This document shows positions 62,675 to 64,000 of a stretch of DNA of 64,000 nucleotides, piece after piece. This stretch comes from Paracoccaceae bacterium (GTDB lineage Bacteria > Pseudomonadota > Alphaproteobacteria > Rhodobacterales > Rhodobacteraceae). Positions within the stretch are counted from its first letter, which is position 1, and every line of letters starts with the position of its first letter. Under the pieces are notes generated by a model. That model was not told the origin of the DNA and did no database searches. It saw only the letters and a program-made list of their open reading frames with translations. The stretch is from positions 62,001 to 126,000 of the forward strand of contig JAAFAB010000003.1 of the NCBI GenBank assembly GCA_018222585.1, read 5' to 3'. The position numbers were made by a program, and so were the translations under genes.

Positions 62675-62734
62675 TTCGATGGCCTCAAATACTCCGGGGG
62701 AATCTCCGGCACGGAGATGGGGGCAGAGCCCCCT
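62675..62734 (+). repeat. Dispersed double-hairpin element, copy C
   Basis: The anchor TTCGATGGCCTCAAATACTC is followed by GGGGG, hairpin 1 (ATCTCCG-GCA-CGGAGAT, 62702-62718) and hairpin 2 (GGGGGC-AGA-GCCCCC, 62719-62733). Hairpin 1 differs in sequence from copy B at most stem positions but keeps the same pairing length and loop size. Confidence 0.8.
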
Positions 62735-62755
62735 CATCGGGCAGGCAAAAGGAAA

Positions 62756-62778
62756 GGGCCCGCCGATCCGGCGAGCCC
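62756..62778 (-). terminator. Terminator after outer-membrane protein gene
   Basis: GGGCCCGCCG-ATC-CGGCGAGCCC forms a 10-bp stem with one mismatch, and the minus strand continues with TTTCCTTTT. It lies 25 bases past the stop codon at 62803. Confidence 0.85.
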
Positions 62779-62802
62779 TCTCGATCTGGCCTCTGTGCAA
62801 CT

Positions 62803-63507
62803 TCAGAACTTGAAGCCGACACCCACGTTCAGCGCATTGGTGATCAGGCGGGTGTCGAGCGACCCGCCGCCCTCCAGGTCAGCCGAGTTGTCGGACCAGG
62901 TGAACTGGTACTCGCCGAAGACCGACCAGCGGTCGTTCAGGGGATAGTTCACGCCGGCGGTCAGGCGCGCGGCGGGGCCGGTGACCTGGTAGCCGAAGGT
63001 ATGGTCGCCGCCCGTCGGCCTCACGTCGACATGGGGCATGGCAAAGCCGAGGCCCGCCGAGACATAGGGCGTGGCCGCGCCCCAGGCATCGGTCCAGCGC
63101 CGCGAGACATTGGCGGTGATGATGTTGTGGCCATCGGTGAATTCGAGCCGCTCGAAGCCGGCCGCGGTCATCTCGCCCTCGGGCGCATAGGCCTTGTCGT
63201 GCGAGAACTCGACGCCCCAGCCCCAGGCCTCGTTGCGCCACCACGTCAGGCGGGCGCCGTAGTAGGGCGGCATCTCGAAGCTCTTGCCGTCCCAGCCGAA
63301 CAGTTCGTTGAAGCTGTCCGCCGCGTTCGGACCGCTGCCGTAGGTGCCCCGGGCGCGCGAGTGCGGCGAGGTTTGCCAGCCACCGTAGAAGGACAGTTCG
63401 ACCTCGGCCAGGGCGGGCGCCGCAAAGCCTGCGCTGGCCAGGGCGAGGACAGAGGCGCCGGCAAGCCGGGTCACGAGGCGGGAGGGGGTCGCGCAGGATG
63501 CGGACAT
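62803..63507 (-). CDS. Outer-membrane beta-barrel protein
   Basis: A 234-residue exported protein. The signal peptide runs to about residue 34 (ASAGFAAPALAEV). The mature part alternates polar and aromatic residues as expected for an 8-stranded barrel (ELSFYGGWQTSPHS, YYGARLTWWRNEAWGWGVEFSHD, TPYVSAGLGFAMPH, WSVFGEYQFTWSD), ending in NVGVGFKF with a C-terminal Phe for outer-membrane insertion. It resembles OmpA-like/lipid A-modifying or opacity-type porins. GGAGACTGCCCC precedes the ATG at 63507. Confidence 0.82.
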   Translation of the reverse strand: MSASCATPSRLVTRLAGASVLALASAGFAAPALAEVELSFYGGWQTSPHSRARGTYGSGPNAADSFNELFGWDGKSFEMPPYYGARLTWWRNEAWGWGVEFSHDKAYAPEGEMTAAGFERLEFTDGHNIITANVSRRWTDAWGAATPYVSAGLGFAMPHVDVRPTGGDHTFGYQVTGPAARLTAGVNYPLNDRWSVFGEYQFTWSDNSADLEGGGSLDTRLITNALNVGVGFKF

Positions 63508-63727
63508 GGGGCAGTCTCCGGGCGTGATACAGGTCCTTAACGCCTTACACCCCCGCGGCCCGAGCCTCAAGCGCGACACTTCCGCACCCTGCGACAGGAA
63601 TGACCAAGAGACGCTGGACCTGACGGAGAACGGCGGCTAAACAACCGCGAGGTAACGCTTGCGCGATGCGCGCGGCAAAGACACCAATCGCGACTGCCCA
63701 GGCGGGCCTAGGAATGGAGCTAAGTTC

Positions 63728-64000
63728 GTGTCCCACGCAGAAGATCACGAAGGCACCCGGAGGGACTTCCTCTATTACGCCACCGCCGGCGCCGGCGCCG
63801 TCGCCACGGGCGCGGCGGTCTGGCCGCTGGTCAACCAGATGAATGCCTCTGCCGATGTGCAGGCCCTGTCGTCGATCCGTGTCGACGTCTCCGGCGTCGA
63901 GGAAGGCACCCAGATCACCGTCAAGTGGCGCGGCAAGCCGGTCTTCATCCGCCGCCGCACCCAGGCCGAGATCGACGCCGCGAACGAGGTCGACCCCTCG
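63728..64000 (+). CDS. petA: Ubiquinol-cytochrome c reductase Rieske Fe-S subunit, N-terminal part
   Basis: The gene runs off the end of the window; 91 codons are visible. It begins with GTG, with GGAG upstream, and shows a twin-arginine signal anchor ([29 protein letters not shown], residues about 9-37) followed by [31 protein letters not shown], which matches the bacterial Rieske head start. It is the first subunit of the cytochrome bc1 complex. Cytochrome b and c1 genes would be expected just past the window. Confidence 0.93.
   Translation, partial: MSHAEDHEGTRRDFLYYATAGAGAVATGAAVWPLVNQMNASADVQALSSIRVDVSGVEEGTQITVKWRGKPVFIRRRTQAEIDAANEVDPS

Overview
The window is GC-rich chromosomal DNA from an alphaproteobacterium, most likely a member of the Rhodobacterales (Roseobacter/Paracoccaceae type). 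The supporting markers are a CcrM-type methyltransferase next to rnhB, the start of a Rieske Fe-S gene (petA), a dapF-mtaB pair, many TRAP transporters, and a Rhizobium-type rhaRSTPQUK/rhaDI rhamnose locus. Placement below order level is not possible from this sequence alone.

Region 1 (1-32.5 kb) is a catabolic region that looks built for uptake and ring or chain cleavage of carboxylated, probably aromatic, compounds. It holds the end of an acyl-CoA synthetase, three amidohydrolase-2 (ACMSD-type) proteins, an SDR dehydrogenase, a SnoaL-like protein, a two-domain VOC (extradiol dioxygenase-like) protein, a BKACE-family enzyme, a fumarylacetoacetase-family hydrolase, a GntR/FCD regulator and two LysR regulators. 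It also has an unusually dense set of TRAP uptake genes: two fused DctQM-type permeases, two separate DctQ/DctM pairs, three DctP and two TAXI receptors. Four similar AT-rich sites around ACATAAAATATATTTTATGT sit at promoters between 5 and 19 kb and are the best candidates for the GntR operator. At 26.4-32.5 kb a CoxG/CoxS/CoxM/CoxL-like molybdenum hydroxylase and a PheA/TfdB-type flavin monooxygenase form a likely oxidative operon next to a LysR gene.

Region 2 (32.6-37.1 kb) holds ccrM and rnhB, then an Asn/Gly-rich exported protein divergent from a small exported protein overlapped by a two-helix membrane protein with a C-terminal winged helix. Three TATC-N-GATA sites lie in the divergent gap. 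An orphan 5-oxoprolinase subunit A (pxpA) follows.

Region 3 (37.2-46.7 kb) is a polyamine-type ABC operon (ATPase, binding protein, two permeases of unusual size) with a divergent TetR gene. It is followed by a chemoreceptor gene preceded, 5 nt away, by a gene for a periplasmic protein made of about eight 38-residue repeats.

Region 4 (46.9-57.7 kb) is a complete L-rhamnose system: DeoR regulator, ABC importer, mutarotase and kinase on the minus strand, with the aldolase/dehydrogenase fusion and isomerase divergent.

Region 5 (57.7-64 kb) starts with a truncated M48 peptidase tail and a small membrane coiled-coil gene beside tRNA-Lys, possibly an integration scar. It continues with core genes dapF and mtaB, a PaiB-like protein, a glutathione transferase, an outer-membrane beta-barrel and the start of petA. 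Three copies of a dispersed intergenic element with two consecutive hairpins occur at 37.1, 56.3 and 62.7 kb.
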